Positions 45,172 to 56,613 are shown, numbered from the stretch's first letter. The stretch: DNA of 64,000 nucleotides from Artemisia argyi (GCA_030686995.1 CM060697.1:100968772-101032771); one strand, 5' to 3'. The notes: generated by a model from the letters alone, not told the origin. Translations and numbers: made by a program.

Positions 45172-47658
45172 GCGTACAATATGGATTGAGTTGGTATGTG
45201 TAAGTTAACTGGAATGCATTTGGTGAAGTGAAGCTGTTGATATCTTATCCCCCGAATAGACAACTGCTCCAAACCATAAAGTAATGTGTACATTGGGGAT
45301 GTACAACAGGGTCATGTGATCGGGCTTCATCATACATTCCGGGATTGATAACCGCAGAGATGATCCATGGTTCACCTTGTTACTTCAGTGCTATCATTTT
45401 CTTTGGGTCTTGGAGCGTCATACAATGAGACTTTTTGCATCACTTCAACAACTTGGGAAAGTGGTCTCATGAAGATGATTGTCGGTTTGGGGGGAAGCTA
45501 CCAAAGCTTCACATTGAGGAGGCTAAAACTCAGCAATTTGGTGGTGTCTAGCGATTAACTCAGTTGTGAGATTCTAGTGATTTGTTAACTACTTGTGTTT
45601 GGTGAATTGTTGTGACTTAAGTCGTTTCGATTAGTCTGATTGTAATTTGACGTTGTGAGTTAATCCTTACGACTTGACTTATTACGATCGGATCTATTGT
45701 AACTTGACTTGTCACGATTTGACACTTAACGCTAATTGTCACTTATCCAAGATCTCTCTCTAAGTCTAACTCGCATATTACATCTTTCGGTTTCTTTTGT
45801 GGACTTTAGTAAAATCCCGGGACAGAATCGATCTCTCGGTTTAAGTCACAAGAGTGGTAATATCCCGTTTAAGGTTATGTCATGGCAACTACCGCTTCAG
45901 ACGATGATTCAGGAGCCTCAGAAGCTTTGGTGGTGAAAGTTTAAGAGATGTTGACTACTGATTTCTACAACGAGCTGAACGATACTATCATTTTGGTGCT
46001 CAAGTCAACATCTTCTTGAACTAATTAGTATCCTTTGCACATATATTATACTAAATTGTAAATATGGAAGTATAAAACAACAAAAAACCCATAAAAATCT
46101 GGAAAACTACAAAAAAATTCAAAAATATTCCTCTCACGACATGTCTCTTGTGTAATCAATATTATGTACGTCTCTAGAAATGTCATTCAATAATGACACG
46201 GAATCATACATATGCTAGAGCAAGAGTTTTTCGGTTTCAAATAAAGTTTTTTCTAAAACATGTCGTATCTCAAAATATTCTTAAAAAAAATTTCTGGCTT
46301 GCAGTCATTTCAGGCTGCAACCCGGACTTCAAAATTATGGCTTGTAGTCATTTCAGGCTGCAACCCGGACTTCAAAATTATGGCTTGCTATTACTTCAGA
46401 TAGCAACCCGGTTTTCAAAATGTGGAAAACTCGTCGCCAAAAAGACGGTTGTTCCTAGCAAAGGGTGCCGTTCATCCGAGCGTGAATTACTTTATATTCA
46501 TGCACCCTCGATCTAATGTACGCTTCAGTGCATTATTTCTTGATAAAGAAGAGAAGTCTTATTTTTATCGCAAAATATTCTCCCTTCTATGATTTTTCCG
46601 AAAAGTATTTGTGCAAAACTTGGTGGTACCATGAGATTTTGAATGAAAATCAAATTGAACTCAAAATTTTGATCAAATTTTTCACTCAATCAATGACATC
46701 ATTTATTTAAGCTTTAACATCCATCATTGATTGAAGGGGAGAGTGATTTCTCAAAATTTTATGTATCATCAAAACTCTCCTCACTTAGTACAAAAAGCTT
46801 GCAATAATACACTTTGTGATGGTTATGTGTCAGAATGAGAAATTTTCAAAGAGTTTTTGTTAAAACTTCAAATCTTTTGTAAACTCATCAAATCTGACAC
46901 ATAACAACCTCCCTCACATATTGAGGGGGAGCAAGCAAAAGGTTCCTTTTATCAGAAAATATTAAAACTGACCGCATTTCTCTCCCAAAAGCTTTCTAAC
47001 TTATTTAAATCAATTGAGATCCAAAATCTCAAAAGATTTGAAATTTTTGATCGGGGGAGAGAATGTGATTTAAATATGAAATCTGATAATCAAAAGTGAT
47101 CTTTTGGACTCAATAAATAGGCTCCCACATATGTGCTAAACACTTTCGAACATCGATGCACATATTGAGGGGGAGAAAAAGGCGTTTGTGGAAGTAATAC
47201 CAAAGACCGACCATTTATCTTTATGCATGGAGTTATAAGGATGGTTAAGGTTAGGTATGAGTTCCCATGATCTATCAGAACTGGAAGGATCTTCCCAGGG
47301 ACAATCCATAGATAGATTAGAAGTCCTTAGGAATGATTGAAAAAAGGAGTAAAGTGAGAAAGGGAAGAGTGCGGACTAAGATAGAGCTAGGACTGGAACA
47401 AACCCAACAAGGTTCTAGTGATGAAGTCTCGGTAAGCACTGAAGGGGTTGAAGAATTAAAAAGAAATGAAATGAGAAACGGTGAAAAGAAATAGCCCTCC
47501 ATATATTCAACCTTAGGGTAGAAACAGGGTTCAATGCATAATCTACTGGCGGTTACTAAGATAACACCGGTATTGAAGACAAGACGTCATGAACCCAGTG
47601 ACGCAATGCACTAAACTTCCCAACCACTCAAGTTCTCTTAAAAGAGCTTGTTTCATTC
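45172..47658 (+). mobile_element. Unresolved retroelement relic, possibly Sirevirus-like
   Basis: At about 45881 a frame starts MATTASDDDSGASEALVVKV and, after a stop, EMLTTDFYNELNDTIILV, which could be a gag start. From 46730 to 47175 purine tracts of the type TTGAGGGGGAGA recur four times (near 46733, 46921, 47053, 47165), and repeated polypurine-like tracts upstream of the 3' LTR are known in Sireviruses. A 53-codon frame (47333-47494) has no recognised domain. No LTR was assigned. The group assignment is inference. Confidence 0.35.
46296..46422. repeat. Three-unit 43-bp tandem repeat
   Basis: Units begin GGCTTGCAGTCATTTCAGGC at 46296, 46339 and 46382. Units 1 and 2 are nearly identical; unit 3 is diverged. 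They lie in an open frame (46193-46516) giving a repeated CNPDFKIMA peptide, probably fortuitous. Confidence 0.85.
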
Positions 47659-49712
47659 TGTAACAATTCACAATTTCAGGTTAATTACCATTCCCGGAAA
47701 AATTTTCACTATTCACTTTTACTATTCATTTTTCCCGAAATTTTCCCGAAACTTGATTTTTGTTTCTTGGCCTCGGGTGATAAATCATTTCCATGGCAAA
47801 TTAAAAGTTTAACTTTCATAAGCTCATTTTCGTGAAAGTTATTAAGGAATTACACGTTTTAGGGTAAAACGTCATTCAGAAATTCTACGCACAACGAAAC
47901 TCGACCGCGTTAAGTGACCCCGCATCAGAAAAATGTTTGACACACTCATGATTTATTTGAGAATTAATCGTGACTGAGAAAAACATGACCAAAATAAGCC
48001 TCGGCCGTGAAAAACTGGAATTTTCAGTTTTTAAGCGTTTTTACTCAGCCGTAACCTTAGCCTATACCTGCACCGCATTTCTAAGACGATTTGAGTTTTC
48101 AACTTTTTAGAAAAAGTCAACATATTTTTCCCTCCTCCTTTGACCAAAAATCATTCCTTGATTTTATAAGTCATTCCTTGATTTTTAGGCTTACCGTTTG
48201 ATGTTTAAAAGACATTTAATACCAACCGACACTAGACTGAGCCCAGTCTAGACATTATAAGTCATTTTAAATCAATATTATCCTATTAGAAAAGTAACAT
48301 TTTACTTTTCTAAATTTTATGCAATATTCGTACGTTTTACGTATTACGCGTTTTTGACCCGTGTTTTCAGTTTTTTAGCAGGGTTTTACCACCCAAATGG
48401 AACCTACCACTCATTTTATATTTTATTATGGAGTATTTTGACATGTTTAACCATTCTTCCAAGTTTCGTATTTTTACGATACCCGGTTTTACGTTTTGAG
48501 GCTTAATCATTTACGATTGGCATTTCCCGGAGTCAAAACTAGCTACATACTTAGGATAATATCATCCAAGGACCAACACTTGCTCCCTAAGTCTTTCAAA
48601 CCGCCATAGGGGGGGGGAGTCATCCCATAGGTGGCATAATCTCATGCTTAGAGCCATTAGATGTTAACAAGTGTAGAACTTGGCCTCCAAGGTTAGATAA
48701 ATATCCTAAATGCTTTGTAACCTCCTCAAAAACCATATAAATACCCCCCTCCCCCTCCTATTTCGTTCATCATCACACCACACCAACACCATAACCCTAG
48801 CAAAATTTCTTCCAAGTATTATCCAAGATTCAAGAGCTATAACAACATAGAAACCCTAGTTTAGTTTTGATTCATCAAAACTACTTCAAATCCTTAGAAA
48901 CCTTGGTGATTCTCTTGAGTTTGAATCCACTCAAGTCACCTCAACCTTCATCATCCATCTTTCAAGATTACAAGAGTAGAAAGATTGCATGAAGTGAAGT
49001 GGGTTGAAGCAAGTCTATCAAAGTCCTATCCTTACATGGTAACTTCCTTTCTTGTTTGAAAGCCAAAAGTTGTAAGCCAAACCCTAACATAATTCTTGTT
49101 AAATATCATATTCATGTTATTTACATATCATTCATGCTATATATTGTCTTGTGATCATGTCCATGATGTATAAAAATGAGTAAAACAAGTTTTTGTAATT
49201 GATTGTTTAGATAAGTTACTATAACAAGCAAACTAGTGACTTTCTTGGTAAGACCTGATCAAAATGGTAAAAATATGATATTTGATCATTATCTATTACA
49301 GTAGAGGACTTAACAAGGAAACCATAGCAATTTGAACCACCCAAAACGAGTATACGAGTCAAAAGTTACGCCCATTTGAAGTTACCAAAGATTTCCGGCA
49401 AAACTGCCTAAATAGCATTCTGATCAAATTTTGATTTTGAAAGTCCCACTTCTATTCCGATTCATCAAAAAGTTAAAACACGAAAGTTGTCCGGAACGCC
49501 GTTTTCGTTCAGGAACAAAGAAGCTCGAGACCTAAAAACGCTTTTCGAGTGATAAAATTCTTCAAATTCTAAACAGCCCATTTTTAGGCCAAAGTCACTA
49601 TATTATGGTTATACTTTAAAAGGAACAAGAGGTCTTATGACCTATAATCAAGACCACAACCATGGCTAGAGCTAAGGTTGTGTCTCATGACCTTGGAACA
49701 AGGACCAAAGGT
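47659..49712 (+). repeat. Outer Ty3/gypsy LTR, left part
   Basis: Starts TGTAACAATTCACAATTTC, the inverted match of the TGTTACA end at 62325. It contains a TATA-like promoter (CCATATAAATACCCCCC at about 48734-48750) followed by a C-rich start region. It is interrupted at AAGGT by the inner element and resumes at 60654. Without the insert the LTR would be about 3.7 kb. The second LTR lies outside the window, so the start is inferred from its sequence. Confidence 0.65.
49708..49712. repeat. Target-site duplication AAGGT, left copy
   Basis: Identical to 60649-60653 and directly adjacent to the inner element's ends. Confidence 0.92.
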
Positions 49713-52700
49713 TGATTGATGCTAAACCGTCAACCAAAGTCAAACACGGATGTGGTCAAGATGGTCAAACAGCCTAGAACCAATGCTCCGTGGAAGTACA
49801 GTGTTTTCCCGGGTCGTATGTCCCGACGAGGTGTGAATTGTAATCAAAACGGTTATTTGATCGGGTGAATTTGGATAGGAAAAGGGTTTTAAAGGTTTTG
49901 AGTGATTACGCTACGGAAATATAAGTGAGAACGATTAAACACACTATATTAACAATAACGCGAAACTTAATTAACTTTAAAACGTAATCTAAGAATTTAA
50001 AATCAGAATTTGCTTATACGTAAGCAGAAAAATAAGCCAAACGGCTTAAATAGAAGCTATCACTTTATTTATGTTTTTGTTTTTCTTATTTTACAAACTA
50101 CTTTTAATAACGTAACCTAAAATTAAAAACGCAAAAGTTATTTAAATAAAACGCGAGTTAAAATTAAAATAAACGCGAGTGCGCGAAATAAAAAGTGAAT
50201 TTTACGCTACGCTAATCCTACGGACATGAAAATTATATTTTTACGATCCTAACAATCAAAGAAAATTTTAGAAAAAAGAAAATTATTTTTTTGACTTTTT
50301 AATTATTTATTATTAATTAGAAACTATTTAAACTTAATTAAACTAATTAAACTAAATTACTTATAATAAATACTAAATTAAAAGTTAAAATTATAAAAAT
50401 TATTCTACAACTACATTAAAGTAATATAAACTTTATAAAAATATAAAATTTCCTAAATACTAATTAATAAGCTATTTTTACAATTTAATACTAATTATTA
50501 TTTAATACCTAATTTAACTATTTTTAATTTTAATAAATACTAAACTAATTTATAAAATTATGAAATTTTTTACCTAAATACTTAATACTAGCAGAAACTT
50601 ATAAAAAATTTGAAAAGCTGAAAAGGATTATAAATAAGCAGTTGATTAAGTTAATAAGCAAGAATAAGCTAAAAAGGCTAGGTGATATATAAATACTAGA
50701 TTTTGTAAGGTTGTAATGAGAAAAGACCCAAGGGCAGTTGGTAGTGTGTTGTGATGTTGTGCATGTATGCTTCCCGTATGACCCAGGTTCGAATCCCACT
50801 TAACCCCATTTTTTTTTTATTATTTTTATTTTTGATTTTTTTCTTTTGCAAAACTTCTTAACTACTAAAATTATGAAACTTTTGAAAAACCAGCTATTCT
50901 AAAATACTGAAATAAGCACAGTGGAAAGCTTATTGCTCAACAGTTGAGCAAAAATAAGCAAAAATGAAATTTTAGAGACTAAAAAAACTAGGAATAAGCT
51001 ACAAACTGAGCAAAATATTGAAATAAGCTGACAACAAGCTGAGTGGTATTCAAAATAAGCTGGAACAATAATAAAAAGCGCAGGGAATAAGCTTATAAGC
51101 TAAAATAAGCAATCCAAGCCACCACAGACCAAACAGGCCTGAGAGGGTGTTTTCAGCCCTTGTTGGGGTGATTTGGGGCTGCTGTGGGACCCACAGAGGA
51201 GGTTGGGAGGCCAAACCTAATGGTGAACTAACAAGGTAACCTGAGGGGCTTTCCAACGCACCCAAGATCAGGCAATAAGCACAAGACTTGAGCTTCTTAT
51301 GGGCTTGGGAAAAAGGATCAAACAGCACAAGTAAAAACTAAAAGTGAGATCATGAAATAAGCAGGCCAACCAAATTAGCATTTAAAGCTCAAACCAATCT
51401 AATAAACAATAATAACTACAACTAGGAATAATAATTAGAACAAAAACAACAACAATAATTACGGACACAACAAGATGTTTGACAAGTTCAGCTCATGAAT
51501 TAAAGAAAAAAGTAGCAGCAGCATGAGCAAGAAGCAATATTAAGCTCAAACAAACACATAAGCAAACAAGCTCACAAGAGCTTATCAAAACACTTAAAAA
51601 ACAATTACTTAAGACTACAGGTTGCAAAAACAACAAGAACATCAAGAACAAACAACAAAAAAAGGGTAACAAGCTCAGTTCTTACTGAGCCTATCAGCAA
51701 ACAGTCCACAATAAGCTAAAAGGGGGCTTCTAAATAAGCACTAGATAAGCAGAGAATGGGAAACTAAAAATGACCCTATGTAGTCTACCTATGGGGTTTT
51801 CTAAATCAGCAAACAACACAACCTATCACCCAGAATTGAGCAATCTGAGATTGATCAAAAGTGGGTCAGTTCGCACAAAGGTCTGGGTGCAGGGGAGGTG
51901 ATTAAGCAGACAGTCTGTTTTGGCTTGGCTTTTTACTAATCTACTTCAATCCTAACACTGAGAAATCACTACATATATAAAATTTAACTAACAAACTGCT
52001 CAGAGAATCATTTTCAAGTACTTTCAATATGATTTGAATTCTGAAATTGATTTTTAAAAATGGCCTTTTGAAAATTGAGTTAAACTTGTATTGATGCAAG
52101 TTTTTGAGCAAAAGTGACTAAGAGGCAAATCTAAGTGCACAGATCTATTGAGTGTGTAAAAACAAACTAACATAGGCTGAGTGAGAGACCTAAAATGCTT
52201 ACAATCTAAATCGTTCTACATGGCCACAACTCAACTGTTGAGGGCCTGCAGATTTTAACTTCATAAGCCAATCCTACCACCTAATCTGCAATATGTTACA
52301 ATTGTTCCTAAACAACTTCCATGATCAAATGATAGCAAAATCCAATCCAATACATGACCTAAACCTAGTTTGACTGTCAGAAGTCAACTGCACCAAACAC
52401 TACTTTAGTTATCCAAAAACTTTATAAAAACTATTTTAAACTGTCTAACTACGAGACTAAACAACATTAGGCATACATGAACTCTTTTAAAGCAAATGAG
52501 ACAATCATTATCATACCAATAATCAGAATAAGCAAAAAGGAATAAGCAGTGGCCAATGAACATATCTAGATAACCAGTCATAAACAAAGCTAGAAACTTT
52601 TACTTAATTAAAAAAAGGGATTACAATCTGAGTTTTTTAAAAGCTGAAATACTTAATAAAGACTTAACTAAAACTACTTTTTACACTAAATTACCTACTA

Positions 52701-53744
52701 CTAAATTAACTACTGGCCATCAAATGGCTTACAACTTCTTTATAAATACTAAAAAATATAAAAAGAAACTTCATTGAACCAGGCTTCTCTTTCTTTCTTT
52801 TTCACTTCTGTCCTCTTTGTCTGGTGTGCTTGTGTTGCTTTTGTTCCCTGGAAACATCACCTAGCCATTGACATGACTGCTCTTGCTTTTTATTCGAGCC
52901 CTAGATCAGTGTTGGAGATATAAGGGTGTGGGGGACAATTGGGTTGAGGTTGACTTTGTTTGAGGTATAGGGTGGCTGAGTAGGATGTGTTGGAGAGGAG
53001 GGGGGGGGACAAAGTTGTTGGGGTGGCAGTGATGGTGTCTGGGATTGTGCTTGTTGTTTTGGCGGGGGAGAAGGAAATGGGGAAGGGGTTGAGTTGTTAA
53101 ACGGTTTGTTTTTTTTTTTATTAAAAAGAGTGAAGTGGGCTGTGGTGGACTTGGGCCTAGGATGGATTGGGTAGTAAATTGGGTTAAGGGTGTAGTGGAT
53201 TTAGGATTGGGTTAGAAAATACAAAGGGTCCGTTTGTTTTGTCTAGTATTAGTCACAAGGACTAATTTTGCACATATGCTGAAATTAAGGGACCAGAATT
53301 GCCATCCATCCATAGTATTCCAAGGGACTGATTTTGCCATATTTCAATAACACAAGGGCCACAAAAGACATTTCTCACTTTTAAAAATTCCCAGGGATTG
53401 ATTTCGTCAGTTTCCCAAACTGCAGGGACCAAAAGTGTAAATTTTCCAAAGTTTTTACCTAAGGATAAATTTTGATAATATTTGACTTTTAAACACCTTA
53501 GGTTGACTTTTCTTTCAAAACAAATGCGTAGGGACTAGTTTTGTAAATTTTTGAAAGTCGGGGGACTAAAACTGCCAATTGTGTAAACTTTGCTCGTTTT
53601 CTATTGTTTTTGCTCATTTTGCATTAGAAACGTATAAAATACAATCCCTGGGATATTTTAAGTATTTTGATGCATTTCTGAGCGTTTTCGGATGTTTTGG
53701 TAATTTAAATACGACAAAAATGATGAGTGTTTGAGCACTCATCA
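49713..53744 (-). repeat. 3' LTR of the Athila-like element, 4,032 bp
   Basis: Left copy of the pair; the 3' LTR in the element's own orientation. It contains no convincing gene. Notable parts: very AT-rich DNA (50270-50600), a tRNA-like block (50722-50805), a stretch dense in AATAAGC (50880-51760), and degenerate GGGACTAATTTTGCCA-type repeats (53230-53590). Confidence 0.95.
50722..50805 (+). repeat. tRNA-like (SINE-head-like) sequence in the 3' LTR
   Basis: GGGCAGTTGGTAGTG resembles a Pol III A box; about 45 bases later GGTTCGAATCC is a perfect B-box match, followed by a T-rich run that could terminate Pol III. It is not a folded functional tRNA. The same block is at 57626-57709 in the other LTR. 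Confidence 0.5.
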
Positions 53745-53765
53745 ATCCCCCACACTAAACTATTG
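53745..53765 (-). promoter_or_regulatory. Polypurine tract of the Athila-like element
   Basis: The minus strand reads TTTAGTGTGGGGGAT directly before the 3' LTR's TGATGAG. It is the plus-strand priming site in the element's orientation. Confidence 0.7.
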
Positions 53766-54532
53766 CTAGTCCCTAGCAATATTTTTGGAAAACTTGATGG
53801 ATTTTAAACTCTTTACCAAAAGCCATCACTTCTGGAGTAGCCAGGTGTAAGAACTGTGGCACACCTGATAACCGTGTGATTTTGAGCAAACCACCAGCTT
53901 TCAACGGATTTGATTTGTCTTTACCAGGAGCCGTTTGCTCCTGGACTAGCCAGCTCTTGATGGAATAGTCGACATCTTGGTGAGCTGATTACCAATTATG
54001 GTTTTTCCACGGCCTTTACCACAAGCCATAATCTTGCAGGCTAGCCAACTCATTTGTTTTCGGGGAGTTGATGAACCATACAATTTTGGGCAAATTGCAA
54101 GCCATAAACGGATTTGAGATGTCTTTACCAAGAGCCGTTTGCTCCTGGACTAGCCAATCCCTTTTGTCGGTTTAGACAAGGCGGACTGATTACCACAAAA
54201 ATTTTGAAGCACCAGTGAAAAATTTTTGAAAATTTTGAAATTTTGGCAAAATCGGGGGTATTATATAGTAAAATGTGATAAAATTCGCTAGAATAGCGAA
54301 ATACCCCCCCACACTAAGCATGAATATTGTCCTCAATATTCAAAATCCCGGCTATTATGCCGACATTTTGAACGTAAAAGGGCAACATTACAAGCTAAGC
54401 GTGGAAAACACCATTTTGTTTTTTCACTCTTGTAACCATAGCATGGGGGACTCCCCCACACTTAGGGTGAAAACCCTATAAGCATGCTATTGTTTTTGTT
54501 TACCGAGTCGCTAGCTTGACTCGACCCCGAAT
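53766..54532 (-). other. Interior 3' non-coding region of the Athila-like element
   Basis: No coding signal. Near 53826-54160 a motif recurs (CTTTACCA..AGCC..TTGCTCCTGGACTAGCCA and relatives) about four times. A second CCCCCCACACTAAGC tract at about 54304, and CCCCCACACTTAGGG near 54456, repeat the polypurine-tract motif. Confidence 0.55.
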
Positions 54533-56317
54533 TCATTTGTCCTTGGGGAAGCATGATGTGGAAGAAGCAATCTCAATCGGACTTTCATTCAAAATGTTTG
54601 GATAAACATATGAAGCACGTGAAAGTTCCACACCGATGAGATAAGTAACCGGCTCAAGATAATGATACATGAAAATGCCGGGATCAAATATAGTGTCCTC
54701 ACTCCCGAAGGAGTGAAGAAGAGAAGAAGTCACCTTATAGGTGAAGAAAAGGAAGAAAATCATGATGCAAATCATGATTTGATCTTCTTCCTCGAGAGGA
54801 GGCTCATTAGCCTGAGTTTGGATTTCAAAGGGTAAGCTCGTAAACAACCCGGGAGGGTGGGTGGGAATTTGCAAATTCTCAAGATTGAGAGTATCTCCCC
54901 CTGGGATATCAAAGTGATGAGCGAGTTCACCGGAGAACTCCTCATGAAGAGAATCATTCACAAGATGTGAATTTGTGAACTCATGTTCCATTGTGGACTC
55001 ATCACAATCCCCGTCAAAGATTGGATTATTAGAAATCATAGTGAATTCAGATTCAAATTCAAATAGAGGATTGGTGAGAGTCGTATCGAATGTTTCGGGA
55101 ACAAAGTGAATATTATTCTCTGTTGGACTGCTGGGATCAGAAGTGAGTGACGGATCATGAGATAGGAGACTTTCAATTTCTCCCAGATCGGCTTGGAAGT
55201 CAAGGAGACTATCATCACTTTCCAATGAAAGTGGATCGATGTGAGCAAGTTCATCAGCGAACTCCTCAAGAAGAGGATCAACATCAGAATGAGGTAGTGG
55301 TGCCTCGATATACTCAATGTCTCCATGAGATGTACAATCATCATTAAAATCTGAGAAGGTCTCCAAATGATCGTTTGAACACTCAAGAGGTGAAGGAATA
55401 TCACACATATCGTCCAAAGTTCCCTGTGACTCTCTTGGGATTGGAACAAAGATCTCAACACTAGACTTTATTAATTCGTCCGATTCCTTAATAGGAACAG
55501 TGCTAAGATGCTCATCCCCCATGATCAGAGAGTGAGTGTGAACCTCGGGTGTGATAGCAGTTGTTTGAGATGGAATCTCAACTGCTGGGGTATCAACTGA
55601 TGAACTTGAAGTTTTATAAAATTCAAGGATGTCAAGTGTATCCTCATCATCACTGTCATCAGGAATGAAACGGAACAAAGAGCTAGACTTGGCTGCTTTT
55701 TCTCTTGCAATGGATTCCCGAATAGATTTTTCATATTCATCTTGGGAATTTATTTTAGCAGCCTGCTCTTCAGCAAGCAATTCTTCCATGGATTTTTGAT
55801 GAGTGTGTCTTTGGGCAAAGTCTTGAACTAAACCCTTAAGCTCATCAACGATTTTCATCATATTTTGCGTTTCTGGAAGAAGTGCTTGATTCATATCGTA
55901 CTGTGGAGGTTGGTCGTAATAAGGTGTGTCAAAATTGTCACAAGGGTATGGATTTCCCGTTTGACAATCTGAGCTGAAGTGTGGACCTCCACAGTAATCA
56001 CAACAGTAAAACTGTTGAGGTTGTGAGTCGTATGTGCTAGAGTCATAATTGTAATCAGGGAACTGCTCATAGACAAGCGTGTTTCCCGATTGACAATCAG
56101 AACTGTAGTGTGAACCACCACAGTACTCACAACAGTAAAACTGCTGAGTATCATGGTGTGGTAACTGATGGAATGAATCAGTGGTGTCATGATAGGAATA
56201 AGGATCTGGGTTATAGATAGACCCGTTTCCGGACTCTACCATGCCACAGCTGGGGCAACTGCCACCATTATGAGGATTACCACACCATTGGCAAACCAGA
56301 AAGTGTGGATGAGACAT
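54533..56317 (-). CDS. Gag-like protein of the Athila-like element, 594 aa
   Basis: A single open frame starting at the first ATG (MSHPHFLVCQWCGNPHNGG). Three zinc-knuckle-like motifs of the form C-x2-C-x3-H-x4-C lie in the N-terminus: C9/C12/H16/C21, C63/C66/H70/C75 and C106/C109/H113/C118 (CxYCGGxHxSSDC). The spacing is one residue shorter before His than in classical retroviral knuckles. Next come a charged helical stretch (MEELLAEEQAAKINSQDEYE) and a long acidic Ser/Asp/Glu-rich region. Near the C-terminus is a hydrophobic segment (IMICIMIFFLFFTYKV) that could cross a membrane. I recognise relatives in Asteraceae retroelements, but the function of this ORF is unproven; it may be gag, an env-like product, or a mix. 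Confidence 0.75.
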   Translation of the reverse strand: MSHPHFLVCQWCGNPHNGGSCPSCGMVESGNGSIYNPDPYSYHDTTDSFHQLPHHDTQQFYCCEYCGGSHYSSDCQSGNTLVYEQFPDYNYDSSTYDSQPQQFYCCDYCGGPHFSSDCQTGNPYPCDNFDTPYYDQPPQYDMNQALLPETQNMMKIVDELKGLVQDFAQRHTHQKSMEELLAEEQAAKINSQDEYEKSIRESIAREKAAKSSSLFRFIPDDSDDEDTLDILEFYKTSSSSVDTPAVEIPSQTTAITPEVHTHSLIMGDEHLSTVPIKESDELIKSSVEIFVPIPRESQGTLDDMCDIPSPLECSNDHLETFSDFNDDCTSHGDIEYIEAPLPHSDVDPLLEEFADELAHIDPLSLESDDSLLDFQADLGEIESLLSHDPSLTSDPSSPTENNIHFVPETFDTTLTNPLFEFESEFTMISNNPIFDGDCDESTMEHEFTNSHLVNDSLHEEFSGELAHHFDIPGGDTLNLENLQIPTHPPGLFTSLPFEIQTQANEPPLEEEDQIMICIMIFFLFFTYKVTSSLLHSFGSEDTIFDPGIFMYHYLEPVTYLIGVELSRASYVYPNILNESPIEIASSTSCFPKDK

Positions 56318-56587
56318 AGAAAGAATCAAATGTGTATAGGGGGTGAGGAAATGAGAATCAAAAGGGTAAGAGGGTAAAGGTGAGTATTTTTGGGTTTTTG
56401 GATAAACATTTTGTACATATGAGAAAGAAAATCTTTTTGGGTTTTTTGTGTTCGTTGAAAACTAATTTTACAAAGTTTTCGGGAACGGTTTTGTTTTGAA
56501 AATAGGAAAATAAGAACAAGGGATGGTAAATATACAATGAGTGTATATCCAGATTCACTAATCTGTAAAACCGTTTAGAATACGCAC

Positions 56588-56613
56588 ACAGCCTCCCCGG
56601 CAGCGGCGCCAAA
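56588..56613 (-). promoter_or_regulatory. Primer-binding site of the Athila-like element
   Basis: The minus strand reads TTTTGGCGCCGCTGCCGGGG a few bases after the 5' LTR end. This TGGCGCCGxTGCCGGGGA motif is the primer site I associate with Athila-type Ty3/gypsy elements (tRNA-Asp type). Confidence 0.85.

Noticed and set aside
47317..47502. Open frames on both strands at 47.3-47.5 kb
   Set aside because: The plus-strand 53-codon frame has gag-linker-like composition, but no domain; too short to call a gene.
50599..50799. Short minus-strand frame repeated exactly at 57503-57703
   Set aside because: The repetition comes from the LTR pair; the frame overlaps the tRNA-like block and has no domain.
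50722..50805. Functional tRNA gene
   Set aside because: A- and B-box-like motifs are present, but I could not form acceptor and anticodon stems; called tRNA-like or SINE-like only.
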